Position numbers and translations under genes: made by a program. The notes under the pieces were generated by a model. The model did not search any database, was not told where the DNA came from, and saw only the letters and a list, made by a program, of their open reading frames with translations. This document shows, piece by piece, positions 16,963 to 24,895 of a stretch of 64,000 nucleotides of DNA. Numbering within the stretch: the first letter of the stretch is position 1; each line of letters begins with the position of its first letter. Origin of the DNA: Dysosmobacter welbionis (GTDB lineage: Bacteria > Bacillota > Clostridia > Oscillospirales > Oscillospiraceae); assembly GCF_005121165.3 (NCBI RefSeq), contig NZ_CP034413.3, positions 3,512,112-3,576,111 of the forward strand, in the 5' to 3' direction.

Positions 16963-18027
16963 ATGAGCATCGACTTTGGAAACGACATCTATGAAGAGCC
17001 CATCGTGGCCAAGACCTTCCTGCAGGAGGACGCCCAGGAGGGGTCCCTCCGGCCCAAGACCCTGCGGGAGTATATCGGCCAGGAGAAGGCGAAGGACAAC
17101 CTGGCCGTGTTCATCCAGGCCGCCCAGAAGCGGGGAGAGGCCCTGGACCACGTGCTGCTCCACGGCCCGCCCGGCCTGGGCAAGACCACGCTGGCCGGGA
17201 TCATCGCCCAGGAGATGGGGGCGGGCATCCGCATCACCTCGGGCCCGGCCATCGAGAAGCCCGGGGATCTGGCGGCGCTGCTGACGAACCTCAACGAGGG
17301 GGACATCCTCTTTGTGGACGAGATCCACCGGCTGAACCGGTCCGTGGAGGAGATCCTGTACCCGGCCATGGAGGACTACGCCCTGGACATCATCGTGGGC
17401 AAGGGCCCCAGCGCCAACTCCATCCGGCTGGACCTGCCCAGGTTCACCCTGATCGGCGCCACCACCCGGGCGGGGCAGCTGTCCGCGCCCCTGCGGGACC
17501 GGTTCGGCGTGACGCTGCGGCTGGAGCTGTACACGCCGGAGGAGCTCTCTCAGATCATCACCCGGTCCGCCGCCATTTTGAACGTGGACATCGTGCCGGA
17601 GGGCGCCTATGAGATCGCCCGCCGCAGCCGGGGCACGCCCCGGATCGCCAACCGGATGCTGCGCCGGGTCCGGGACTTCGCCCAGGTGAAGGCCGACGGC
17701 GTCATCACCAAGGATGTGGCGGACCAGGCCCTGTGCGCGCTGGAGATCGACCACCTGGGGCTGGACCCCATCGACCGGCGGATGCTGGGGGCCGTCATCG
17801 AGAACTACGGCGGCGGTCCCGTGGGCCTGGAGACCCTGGCCGCCACCATCGGCGAGGAGGCCGTGACTCTGGAGGACGTGTACGAGCCATACCTGATGCA
17901 GCTGGGCTTCCTGACCCGGACGCCCCGGGGCCGGTGCGTGACGGCGAAGGCATACCAGCACCTGCATAAGCCCATCCCTGGCGGCATGACGGCGGATCCG
18001 CCGGACATGGACCAGCTGACGCTGTGA
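16963..18027 (+). CDS. ruvB: Holliday junction branch migration ATPase RuvB
   Basis: 354 residues. Walker A GPPGLGKT at about 68-75, Walker B DEIH at 119-122, sensor motif [17 protein letters not shown] and the C-terminal winged helix with [24 protein letters not shown] mark RuvB. The hexamer pumps DNA through RuvA-bound junctions. Confidence 0.97.
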   Translation: MSIDFGNDIYEEPIVAKTFLQEDAQEGSLRPKTLREYIGQEKAKDNLAVFIQAAQKRGEALDHVLLHGPPGLGKTTLAGIIAQEMGAGIRITSGPAIEKPGDLAALLTNLNEGDILFVDEIHRLNRSVEEILYPAMEDYALDIIVGKGPSANSIRLDLPRFTLIGATTRAGQLSAPLRDRFGVTLRLELYTPEELSQIITRSAAILNVDIVPEGAYEIARRSRGTPRIANRMLRRVRDFAQVKADGVITKDVADQALCALEIDHLGLDPIDRRMLGAVIENYGGGPVGLETLAATIGEEAVTLEDVYEPYLMQLGFLTRTPRGRCVTAKAYQHLHKPIPGGMTADPPDMDQLTL

Positions 18028-18040
18028 GGAGGCGGTTTTC

Positions 18041-18520
18041 ATGAAGCGGACCCTGGCGGAGCGCGTCGCATTTCTGATGCTGTCGGCGGCGCTGGCCGTC
18101 GGAGCCTGGGCCGTCACAGGCCGGGCTGCCTGCTCCGTGACGGCGCCCTATCAGTTTCCCGTCCAGCCCGGCACGCCGGAGTGGGTGGAGCTGTCCGCCA
18201 ACGCCCGTCGTGCCGCCTGCCGCCTGCCGGCGGGGCTGGCAGAGCAGATGACCTCCGAGGCCCTGCTGGAGACGGCGCTGGACTATCCGTTCAACGCCTC
18301 CATGTATGTGTCCAGCGACCTGGAGGGGATGTTCGGAAAGCGGGCGGCCCTGGCGGGCAACGACGCCCTGGCGGAGCTGGTGACCCGGCCGGACGCGGAG
18401 GAAGTGATCGCCCGCGCGCTGGCGGCGCCTGCGGAGGCAGGGGAGGACCCCCTGCGGGGCGTGTATCTGGAGACCTTCTGCGCCTGGCTGCCGGAGCTGT
18501 CCAGGATGGCGGGCGTCTGA
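18041..18520 (+). CDS. Secreted or membrane-anchored protein, unknown function
   Basis: 159 residues with a signal peptide (RVAFLMLSAALAVGAWAVTG). The mature part contains SANARRAACRLPAGLAEQMTSEALLETALDYPFNASMYVSSDLEGMF and is mostly helical. I do not recognise the family. It starts 14 bp after ruvB with AGGAGG, so it belongs to the ruv transcript. Confidence 0.7.
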   Translation: MKRTLAERVAFLMLSAALAVGAWAVTGRAACSVTAPYQFPVQPGTPEWVELSANARRAACRLPAGLAEQMTSEALLETALDYPFNASMYVSSDLEGMFGKRAALAGNDALAELVTRPDAEEVIARALAAPAEAGEDPLRGVYLETFCAWLPELSRMAGV

Positions 18521-18524
18521 GGCG

Positions 18525-18731
18525 TCACAGGGGCAGGCCCCGGCCGGTGCGCAGGCCCAGCAGAAAGGCATGGATGGCGGTGAATTCCCGGGCCTTTTCG
18601 TAATCCGCCGCCATCTCAGAGGTGAGCTCTCCCTCCAGAAGGGAGAGGGGCATCTCGTAGTCATCCGGTGGGGCAGCGTCCAGCTGGGGGCGGATGTAGT
18701 GGGCGTACAGCCATTTCATGAAGTCGGACAT
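18525..18731 (-). CDS. Small protein controlled by the divergent XRE repressor
   Basis: 68 residues beginning MSDFMKWLYAHYIRPQL, with the end pattern AREFTAIHAFLLGLRTGRG. The ATG at 18731 was chosen for the AAAGGAG 7 bp upstream. The C-terminal F-x-x-G-x-R-x-G layout resembles small DUF6809-like proteins; that is a weak likeness. It is the only intact copy; two truncated copies of its start occur at 19050-19103 and 19367-19474. It is convergent with the ruv transcript and divergent from the first XRE gene. Confidence 0.65.
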   Translation of the reverse strand: MSDFMKWLYAHYIRPQLDAAPPDDYEMPLSLLEGELTSEMAADYEKAREFTAIHAFLLGLRTGRGLPL

Positions 18732-18752
18732 TGCGAATGCTCCTTTCAAAAT

Positions 18753-18802
18753 ACAATGGATGCGTTGTGCTTAGCTGCAGTATAATACAACGGATACATC
18801 GT
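18753..18802. promoter_or_regulatory. Operator pair and divergent promoter, cassette 1
   Basis: Two related 16-bp palindromes, ACAATGGATGCGTTGT (18753-18768) and ACAACGGATACATCGT (18787-18802), lie 34 bp apart. A strong leftward promoter (TTGACA, 17 bp, TATACT on the minus strand, about 18779-18807) has the second palindrome in its spacer and the first near its start point. A rightward TATAAT lies at 18781-18786 without a good -35. Confidence 0.75.
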
Positions 18803-18818
18803 GTCAAGAGGTGACGAT

Positions 18819-19031
18819 ATGACATTGCAAGAGCGAATGCGGGAACTCCGCAAAGAGCGGAAGGAGACCCAGAGACAGGTGGCCGACGCCATCGGTGTGA
18901 CGGATCGGCAGTACCAGCGGTTTGAGACCGGGGTCAATCTGCCTGGATTTGAAAATCTCGTGGGCATTGCGGACCACTTCGGCGTATCGCTGGATTATCT
19001 GGCCGGCCGGTCGGACCGGAGGGAAATGTAG
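18819..19031 (+). CDS. XRE-family repressor, copy 1
   Basis: 70 residues, almost only a Cro/CI helix-turn-helix domain: ERMRELRKERKETQRQVADAIGVTDRQYQRFETG, then LVGIADHFGVSLDYLAGRSDR. The ATG at 18819 follows AGAGGTGA; an in-frame GTG at 18801 lacks a ribosome site. It is the first of three close paralogues. The flanking operators suggest it represses the leftward gene and itself. Confidence 0.88.
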   Translation: MTLQERMRELRKERKETQRQVADAIGVTDRQYQRFETGVNLPGFENLVGIADHFGVSLDYLAGRSDRREM

Positions 19032-19049
19032 AGGCGGGTTTCCCGCCGT

Positions 19050-19103
19050 TCAGAGGAACCTGCTCCTGCAGGGGGCGTACAGCCTTTTTACAAAGCCGGA
19101 CAT
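19050..19103 (-). pseudogene. Truncated copy of the 68-residue divergent gene (cassette 2)
   Basis: A 17-codon frame MSGFVKRLYAPCRSRFL aligned with MSDFMKWLYA of the intact gene, keeping the same GAAAGGAG ribosome site and promoter but with a new stop. It marks the cassette as a duplication of the first divergent unit. Confidence 0.6.
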
Positions 19104-19124
19104 TGCGAATGCTCCTTTCTGCAA

Positions 19125-19174
19125 ACAACTTTTAAGCTGTTTGCAGAAAGGATATATCACGACTTTTAGGTTGT
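19125..19174. promoter_or_regulatory. Operator pair and promoter, cassette 2
   Basis: Palindromes ACAACTTTTAAGCTGT (19125-19140) and ACGACTTTTAGGTTGT (19159-19174), again 34 bp apart, with inner bases different from cassette 1. The leftward promoter is TTGGCA, 17 bp, TATATC. The first palindrome is extended by CCTTTCTGCAA arms to a 38-bp inverted repeat. Confidence 0.7.
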
Positions 19175-19190
19175 GCCAAGGAGATCATAT

Positions 19191-19403
19191 ATGGAGTTTT
19201 ATGAGCGAATGCGGGAACTCCGCAAAGAGCACGGCGAGACCCAAGCGCAGGTGGCCGCAGCCGCCGGAATGACAGACCGGCAGTATCAGCGGTTTGAAAC
19301 AGGCAAACAAAAGCCGGGGTTTGACAGTCTGCTTGCCCTGGCGGACCACTTCGGCGTGTCGCTGGATTATCTGGCCGGGCGGTCGGACCGGAGGGAGATG
19401 TAG
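19191..19403 (+). CDS. XRE-family repressor, copy 2
   Basis: 70 residues, with ERMRELRKEHGETQAQVAAAAGMTDRQYQRFETG and the same ending HFGVSLDYLAGRSDRREM as copy 1. AAGGAG precedes the ATG. Residues in and around the recognition helix differ from copies 1 and 3, matching the change in operator sequence. Confidence 0.88.
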   Translation: MEFYERMRELRKEHGETQAQVAAAAGMTDRQYQRFETGKQKPGFDSLLALADHFGVSLDYLAGRSDRREM

Positions 19404-19474
19404 AGGTGGGTTTCCCGCCGTTCAGAGGAACCCGCTCCTGCAGGGGCGTGCGGCCCGTTTTTGGAGTCAGACAT
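19367..19474 (-). pseudogene. Remnant start of the divergent gene (cassette 3)
   Basis: A 35-codon frame beginning MSDSKNGPHAPAGAG behind an AAAGGAG site identical in placement to the intact gene. Only the first residues resemble it; the rest is antisense to the end of XRE copy 2. Confidence 0.45.
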
Positions 19475-19492
19475 TGCGAATACTCCTTTCTC

Positions 19493-19538
19493 ACGCTTCA
19501 TAAAGCGTGAGAAAAATATAACACGCTCTGCGAAGCGT
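19493..19538. promoter_or_regulatory. Operator pair and promoter, cassette 3
   Basis: Palindromes ACGCTTCATAAAGCGT (19493-19508) and ACGCTCTGCGAAGCGT (19523-19538), 30 bp apart, each extended by four more paired bases on both sides. The leftward promoter is TTAACA, 17 bp, TATATT. The 16-bp AC...GT frame is kept while the inner bases differ from cassettes 1 and 2. Confidence 0.7.
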
Positions 19539-19552
19539 GTTAAGGGGGATTT

Positions 19553-19765
19553 ATGGAACTAAACGAGCGATTGCGGGAACTCCGCAAGGAACAGGGCGAA
19601 ACCCAAAAGCAGGTGGCCGCCGCCATCGGGATTGGGGAGCGGCCCTACCAATACTTGGAGTCCGGCGAGCACCGGCCCAGCCTGGACACGTTGATCGCCC
19701 TGGCGGACCACTTCGGCGTGTCGCTGGATTATCTGGCCGGCCGGTCGGACCGGCGGGAGTTGTAA
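19553..19765 (+). CDS. XRE-family repressor, copy 3
   Basis: 70 residues: ERLRELRKEQGETQKQVAAAIGIGERPYQYLESGEH, then the shared ending HFGVSLDYLAGRSDRREL. It is the most diverged copy in the second half of the helix-turn-helix, where operator bases are read. AAGGGGG precedes the ATG. No gene follows for over 700 bp. Confidence 0.88.
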   Translation: MELNERLRELRKEQGETQKQVAAAIGIGERPYQYLESGEHRPSLDTLIALADHFGVSLDYLAGRSDRREL

Positions 19766-19822
19766 AAGGCCGCCGTCCGGCGGCCTCGGGAATCTTTGCT
19801 CCCGCAAGGGGCTTGTTCAGCG

Positions 19823-20429
19823 GGATGCACCCCCCATTTTCTTTTCGGTCTTGCCCGAAAAGAAAACGGGCCGTGCACGGTCCAAAAGAAAAGAACGCTT
19901 TTGGCCGCAACTCTGCACGGGCGTGCAAAGTTGCTGTACGGGGGTTGGCGTGAGATGGTGCCTGCGTGTTTGCGAGGACTGGCCAACGGGCGCGGCGGGG
20001 TGCGGTACAGGCTTGAACGCTGATTCCCGCGGCGTGGATGCGGAGGTCAACGGGGTGCAAGGACGCATTTGACCAGCTCCTCTTTCTGCGCGTTCCGCTT
20101 CGCTACGCGCTGCCCTGGCGGTCGTAGGGGCCGATGCCTTTATCGGCAGCTCCCGCGCGGGACAGCTAGCGGCAGCGAAAAGAGAAGCAGCTCCATGCGA
20201 TGACCACCCCGACGACCTCCGCACGATCCGCCACGGGACGGCAGTTGGAGAAATCGCAGAAGAGTATAGCGTGCCCGAAGGCCGGGCCAAATCGGCGCTT
20301 GCACCGATCCGCCGCCCCCCGTCGCGCGGAGGGCCACTGCACCGGAGCGCGCCAACGCTTTTCTCTTTGGACCGTGCACGGCCCGTTTCTCTTTTGGCAC
20401 GACAAAAGAGAAACGGGGGGTGCATCCGC
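19823..20429. repeat. 600-bp element with long inverted ends, no intact gene
   Basis: The left end (19823-19903) and right end (20343-20429) are imperfect inverted copies sharing GATGCACCCCCC, the GGGCCGTGCACGGTCC core and flanking A-rich blocks. Each end can fold by itself into a hairpin of about 15 bp. Between them are further inverted segments. One open stretch (about 20190-20325) reads HPDDLRTIRHGTAVGEIAEEY and then SVPEGRAKSAL, a helix-turn-helix-like fragment with no clear start. Possibly a non-autonomous mobile element. Confidence 0.5.
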
Positions 20430-20502
20430 CCAGCCATCAACATAGCTGAATCCCCGTCCCATGGGGACGGTCACATCATAAGAAACAAACGAGGTAATAT
20501 CA

Positions 20503-21858
20503 ATGGGCAAACTATTTGGAACCGACGGCATCCGCGGCGTGGTGGGGGAGAACCTCACTGCCGACATGGCCTTCCGCGTGGGGCAGGCCGTGGGCACTGT
20601 TCTGATGGAGGACAAGGGCAGCCGCCCCACCGTGGTGATCGGCAAGGACACCCGCATCTCCTCCGACATGCTGGAGTCCGCCCTGATGGCGGGGCTCTGC
20701 TCCGTGGGCAGCGACGTAAAGCCGGTGGGCACCATTCCCACCCCGGCGGTGGCCTATCTCACCGTGCAGGAAAAGGCGGACGCGGGCATCGTGATCTCCG
20801 CCAGTCACAACCCCTATGAGCACAACGGCATCAAGGTCTTCAGCGGACAGGGCTACAAGCTCTCCGACAGCGTGGAGGCCCGGATCGAGGAGAAGATCCT
20901 CTCCCAGGAGCCCATGAAGCTCCGAACCCGGGGGGAGATCGGCCGCCGCCACCACGGTATGCGCCAGCTGAAGCGGGACTATATCGACTTCGTGGCCTCC
21001 ACCATCGAGTCCGATCTGGCGGGGCTGAAAATCCTGGCGGACTGCGCCAACGGCGCTGCCAGCGCCACCGCGCCGGAGCTGTTCGGCCGCTTCAAGGCCC
21101 GGACGGACTTCATCCACCGGGACCCGGACGGGGTGAACATCAACAGCCACTGCGGCTCCACCCACCTGGAGGACCTGGCCGCCGCCGTGGTGCGGGGCGG
21201 CTATGACATCGGCGTGGCCTTTGACGGGGACGCGGACCGCTGCCTGCTGGTGGACGAGACCGGCGGCGTCATCGACGGCGACAAGGTCCTGGCGGTGTGC
21301 GCCCTGGACATGAAGCGCCGGGGAAAGCTCAACGGCAACGCCCTGGTGGCCACGGTGATGAGCAACCTGGGCCTCCACGAGTTCTGCCGGAACAACGGCA
21401 TCGACCTGCTCTGCACGGATGTGGGCGACCGGAACGTGCTGGAGAAGATGCTGGAGCGGGACTACCGCATCGGCGGGGAGCAGTCCGGCCACACCATCTT
21501 CACCGATGTGGAGACCACCGGCGATGGTGAAGTGACGGCCCTCCAGTTCCTGCAGGTGCTGGCCCGGTCCGGGGAGAAAGCAAGTTCCCTTGTCAGCTGC
21601 TGCGCCGTCTACCCCCAGGTTCTGGTGAACGTGGAGGTGCCCCACAGCGGCGGCGTGAAGGAGGCCATTATGGCGTCCCCCGCGCTGGCGGAGGCCGTGA
21701 AGCGGGAGGAGGAGGCCCTCGCCGGCGCTGGCCGGGTGCTGGTGCGCCCCTCCGGCACGGAGGCCCTGATCCGGGTGATGGTGGAGGCCAAAACCACGCA
21801 GATCGCCCAGGCGGTGGCGGACCGGCTGGCAGATTTCATCAAATCGCAAAAAAAATAA
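20503..21858 (+). CDS. glmM: Phosphoglucosamine mutase
   Basis: 451 residues. It converts glucosamine 6-phosphate to glucosamine 1-phosphate for UDP-GlcNAc and peptidoglycan. The phosphoserine loop is ISASHNPYEHNGIK (Ser101), the metal loop is DGDADR, and the substrate phosphate loop is RPSGTEALIRVM. The start MGKLFGTDGIRGVVGE is characteristic. Confidence 0.97.
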   Translation: MGKLFGTDGIRGVVGENLTADMAFRVGQAVGTVLMEDKGSRPTVVIGKDTRISSDMLESALMAGLCSVGSDVKPVGTIPTPAVAYLTVQEKADAGIVISASHNPYEHNGIKVFSGQGYKLSDSVEARIEEKILSQEPMKLRTRGEIGRRHHGMRQLKRDYIDFVASTIESDLAGLKILADCANGAASATAPELFGRFKARTDFIHRDPDGVNINSHCGSTHLEDLAAAVVRGGYDIGVAFDGDADRCLLVDETGGVIDGDKVLAVCALDMKRRGKLNGNALVATVMSNLGLHEFCRNNGIDLLCTDVGDRNVLEKMLERDYRIGGEQSGHTIFTDVETTGDGEVTALQFLQVLARSGEKASSLVSCCAVYPQVLVNVEVPHSGGVKEAIMASPALAEAVKREEEALAGAGRVLVRPSGTEALIRVMVEAKTTQIAQAVADRLADFIKSQKK

Positions 21859-21890
21859 AAATCTGTTTCTCGGATTTTTTTACAAATTGC

Positions 21891-21920
21891 TTGACATTTC
21901 ACTGGATAGACAGGTATAAT
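21891..21920 (+). promoter_or_regulatory. Strong promoter for sigH
   Basis: Consensus TTGACA (21891-21896) and TATAAT (21915-21920) with an 18-bp spacer. TATAAT ends only 5 bp before the ATG at 21926, so transcripts would be nearly leaderless unless initiation or the start codon differs. Confidence 0.75.
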
Positions 21921-21925
21921 ACGAT

Positions 21926-22567
21926 ATGTACAAATTTAGCGAGAAGACACCCCAGCCCCTGGACCAGTGCAGCGATGAAACGCTGTGCCAACTGGTTGCC
22001 GGCGGCAGCCGCGAAGCGGAGGAAGCTCTTGTGACGCGGTACAACCGGCTGGTCCGGACCTGCGCCCGCCCCTTCTTTCTGGTGGGCGGCGACAGCGAGG
22101 ATCTGACCCAGGAGGGCATGGTGGGCCTCCTCAAAGCCGTTCGGGAGTATGACGCCTCCAAGGAGGCATCCTTCCGGACCTTCGCAGAAATCTGCATTCG
22201 TAACCGGCTGTATTCCGTCCTCCGCGCCGCGGCGCGGGATAAGCACATGGCTCTCAATCAGTCGGTCCCCTTGGATACACCCTTCTTTGACGCCAATTCC
22301 TACACCTCTGGTACCAGCGATCTGACTCAGCGCGATCCCGAAGCGTATCTCATCGACAGGGAACATACCGCTGCCCTCTTATCCGGTGTCCGGAAACAGT
22401 TGTCCGAGTTTGAAGCAAAGATTTTGGGGTACTATTTAGACGGTCTTTCATGCAGGGAAATTGCCGAGACGGTAGGCAAGCCCCCAAAGTCCGTGGACAA
22501 CGCCGTGCAGCGCATTCGGCGCAAGGTGGCACGGCAGCTTCTTTCCGGCGATCTCAGCGGAAGCTGA
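21926..22567 (+). CDS. sigH: RNA polymerase sigma factor SigH (sporulation onset)
   Basis: 213 residues. Region 2 (ETLCQLVAGGSREAEEALVTRYNRLVRTCARPFFLVGGDSEDLTQEGMVGLLKAVREYD) and region 4 with ILGYYLDGLSCREIAETVGKPPKSVDNAVQRIRRK fit SigH/SigB-class factors. In spore formers SigH drives early sporulation genes. The start is at the ATG immediately after the -10 box; a leaderless mRNA or an internal start is possible. No ribosome site is visible. Confidence 0.88.
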   Translation: MYKFSEKTPQPLDQCSDETLCQLVAGGSREAEEALVTRYNRLVRTCARPFFLVGGDSEDLTQEGMVGLLKAVREYDASKEASFRTFAEICIRNRLYSVLRAAARDKHMALNQSVPLDTPFFDANSYTSGTSDLTQRDPEAYLIDREHTAALLSGVRKQLSEFEAKILGYYLDGLSCREIAETVGKPPKSVDNAVQRIRRKVARQLLSGDLSGS

Positions 22568-22605
22568 ACGCAATATATTTTTCTTTTCAAAGAGAGGGTA
22601 ACATC

Positions 22606-22887
22606 ATGTACGAAGACAAGACCTTAGTTTGCAAGGAGTGCGGCCAGGAGTTCGTGTTCACCGCCGGCGAGCAGGAGTTCTATGCCGAGCGCGGCTTCCA
22701 GAACGAGCCCCAGCGGTGCAAGGCCTGCCGTGACGCCCGCAAGAACGCGGCCCGCGGTCCCCGGGAGTATTTCACCGCTGTCTGCGCCGCCTGCGGCGGC
22801 GAAGCCCGCGTGCCCTTCGAGCCGAAGTCTGACCGTCCCGTGTACTGCAGCGAGTGCTTCGCCAAGATGCGGGACCAGCAGAGATAA
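22606..22887 (+). CDS. Probable zinc-binding protein (zf-trcl type)
   Basis: 93 residues with four Cys pairs: CKECG, CKACRDARK, CAACG and CSECF. The opening MYEDKTLVCKECGQEFVFTAGEQEFYAERGFQNEPQRCKAC is characteristic of the zf-trcl zinc-ribbon family (PF13451), whose role is unknown. AGAGAGGG precedes the ATG at 22606. It sits 38 bp after sigH and shares its transcript. Confidence 0.85.
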   Translation: MYEDKTLVCKECGQEFVFTAGEQEFYAERGFQNEPQRCKACRDARKNAARGPREYFTAVCAACGGEARVPFEPKSDRPVYCSECFAKMRDQQR

Positions 22888-22918
22888 ACGAATCAATCCG
22901 TTTTGGTCTCTTGCAGAG

Positions 22919-22949
22919 GCGGCGCCCGGTGGGCGCCGCTTCTTCTTTT
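22919..22949 (+). terminator. Terminator after the zinc-ribbon gene
   Basis: A perfect 9-bp stem (22919-22927 with 22931-22939) followed by a T-rich TTCTTCTTTT tract. Confidence 0.8.
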
Positions 22950-23062
22950 GCCGTGGGAGCCGGCCGCCGCGCCCCGCGCCGGGGAAACGGGAGGCATTCC
23001 GGAAAAATGTGCCGGTGCGGACGCCGAATCTCCACATTTCCAGGCTTTTCAAAGATTTTCTC

Positions 23063-23091
23063 TTGAAAAACATCGAAAACTAGAGTATAAT
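23063..23091 (+). promoter_or_regulatory. Promoter for the DUF1858 gene
   Basis: TTGAAA at 23063-23068 and TATAAT at 23086-23091, 17-bp spacer. Confidence 0.7.
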
Positions 23092-23131
23092 ACCCCTGCT
23101 GAATTTCAGATTAGAATTGGAGGAACCTCTG

Positions 23132-23341
23132 ATGATCGAGATCAAGAAGGACACCATCATCGGTGACATTCTGGACGTGGCGCCTCAGACCGCGCCCATC
23201 TTCCTGTCCATCGGCATGCACTGCCTGGGCTGCCCCTCTTCCCGGGGCGAGACTGTGGAGGAGGCCTGCATGGTCCACGGCGTGGACTGCGACAAGCTGC
23301 TGGCCCTGGTGAACGAGGAAGCCAACAAGAAAGCGGAATGA
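23132..23341 (+). CDS. DUF1858 domain protein
   Basis: 69 residues. The pattern DTIIGDILDVAPQTAPIFLSIGMHCLGCPSSRGETVEEACMVHGVD is the DUF1858 (hybrid-cluster-protein-associated redox disulfide) domain, with the CLGC pair likely redox active. GGAGG precedes the ATG at 23132. It is followed closely by trmK. Confidence 0.9.
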   Translation: MIEIKKDTIIGDILDVAPQTAPIFLSIGMHCLGCPSSRGETVEEACMVHGVDCDKLLALVNEEANKKAE

Positions 23342-23406
23342 CCGGAACGGGACGCATACGGGAGACCGTATGCGTCCTCCTCCGACAGCCGGAACAGGAG
23401 GGCGCC

Positions 23407-24121
23407 ATGGGAAAACATCTGGAACTGACGCCGCGCCTGCGGCAGATCGCCGCCTGGGTCCGCCAGGGTGCGCACCTCGCTGATGTTGGCACGGATCACG
23501 CCTATCTGCCCGTGTGGCTGACGCTGCAGGGCCGCGTGGCCTCTGCCATTGCCAGCGATCTGCGGCGCGGCCCCCTGGACCGGGCGCAGGAGACCGGCCG
23601 GCGCTACGGTGTGGGGGACCGGATCACCTTCCGCCTGGGCAACGGTCTGGCCGCCGTGGCGCCGGAGGAGTGCGACACCATCGTCATCGCCGGCATGGGG
23701 GCGAGAACATCGCCCAGATTCTGGCCGGGGCACCCTGGACCGCCGACGGCCGCCACACCCTGCTGCTCCAGCCCCAGAGCCGGGCGGAGGCGCTGCGCCG
23801 CTTCCTGGCGGAGCACGGCTACGCCATAGCGCGGGAGGCGCTGGTGCGGGACCGGGGCTTTCTCTATCCCGTGATCGAGGCCGGGGCAGGGGAGATGCAT
23901 CTCACGCTGGGCCGGCAGTGGGCCGGGGCGGACCTGCTCTACGACCCCTGGGGGACCGCTACATCATCGAGAAGATCATCCAGCTCCAGGCGGCGGCGGC
24001 CGGGTCCAACCGGGCGTCGGCGCCAGAGGCCCGGGAACGGGGCGATTACGCCAGGGCCGTCATCACGGAGCTTCTGCAAATGAGGGAGGAGTGGCGCCAT
24101 GCCAACTGTCCGGGAAATTGA
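23407..24121 (+). CDS. trmK: tRNA (adenine22-N1)-methyltransferase TrmK, broken by two frameshifts
   Basis: The combined product would be about 238 residues: LTPRLRQIAAWVRQGAHLADVGTDHAYLPVWL (AdoMet domain) and DTIVIAGMG, then after a lost G in the run 23697-23701, ENIAQILAGAPWTADGRHTLLLQPQS. A second lost G in the run 23950-23954 moves into the frame with YIIEKIIQLQAA. All pieces match one TrmK protein in order, so the breaks look like base-calling errors. TrmK methylates A22 of tRNAs. The stop overlaps the next gene by 23 bp. Confidence 0.82.
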
Positions 24122-24889
24122 ACAGGCCCTGTTCCGACTGGCCCCGAAGGAGGGCGCCATGGACTGGGACAACGTGGGCCAGCTGCTGGGGGACCCGGAG
24201 GCGGAGGTCCGGCGGGTCCTGGTGGCCCTGGACATCACGGAGGCCGTGGCGGACGAGGCCATCGCGGAAAACTGCCAGCTGATTGTCAGCCACCATCCGG
24301 TGATGAACTGCAAATGGCTGCCGGTGCAGACCGTCCGGCAGGACACGCCCCAGGGGCACCTGCTGCTGAAAATCCTGAGGAGCGGCCTGTCCGCCATCTG
24401 TATGCACACGAACCTGGATGTGGCCCCCGGCGGCGTCAACGACGCGCTGGCCGCCGCGCTGGGGCTGGAGGACCCTGGGCCGCTGGGGACCCGGAGGGGC
24501 TGTGCCGGATGGGAACACTGGCAAGTCCTATGCCTTTACAGGAATTTGCAAAGCACGTCTGCCGGGCGCTCCAGGCCAACGGCGTCCGCTACGCCGGGGA
24601 CAGCGGCCCGGTGCGGAAGGTCGCGGTGGGCGGCGGCGCCTGCGGCGACTATGAGGATGCGGCCATCGCCGCAGGGTGCGACGTGTTCGTGACCTCGGAC
24701 CTCAGCTACCACCAGTTTTTAGACGCGGCAGGGAAGGGCATCCGCCTGATCGACGCGGGCCACTTCCCCACAGAGAATCCGGTGTGCACCGTGCTGGCAG
24801 AGTACCTGCGCGGCCGGTTCCCGGGCCTCACCGTCACCAAATCCGCCTCCCACCGGGAGGTCATCCAGTATTACGTAGAAGGAGAGTAA
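24099..24889 (+). CDS. Nif3-like dinuclear metal protein, broken by one frameshift
   Basis: The first frame holds MPTVREIEQALFRLAPKEGAMDWDNVGQLLGD, VSHHPVMNCKW and HTNLDVAPGGVNDALA, the metal-binding part of Nif3/YqfO proteins. One G is missing in the run 24485-24488, after which DPEGLCRMGTLASPMPLQEF and the C-terminal DLSYHQFLDAAGKGIRLIDAGHFPTE complete the protein (about 263 residues). The trmK-nif3 order is conserved in Firmicutes. Biochemical role is unsettled; GTP cyclohydrolase activity has been proposed for some members. Confidence 0.85.
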
Positions 24890-24895
24890 TGTACC

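Noticed and set aside
19817-20443. Minus-strand frame of over 200 codons across the inverted-repeat element
   Set aside because: It translates the inverted ends into low-complexity Arg/Pro/Ser sequence and has no ribosome site.
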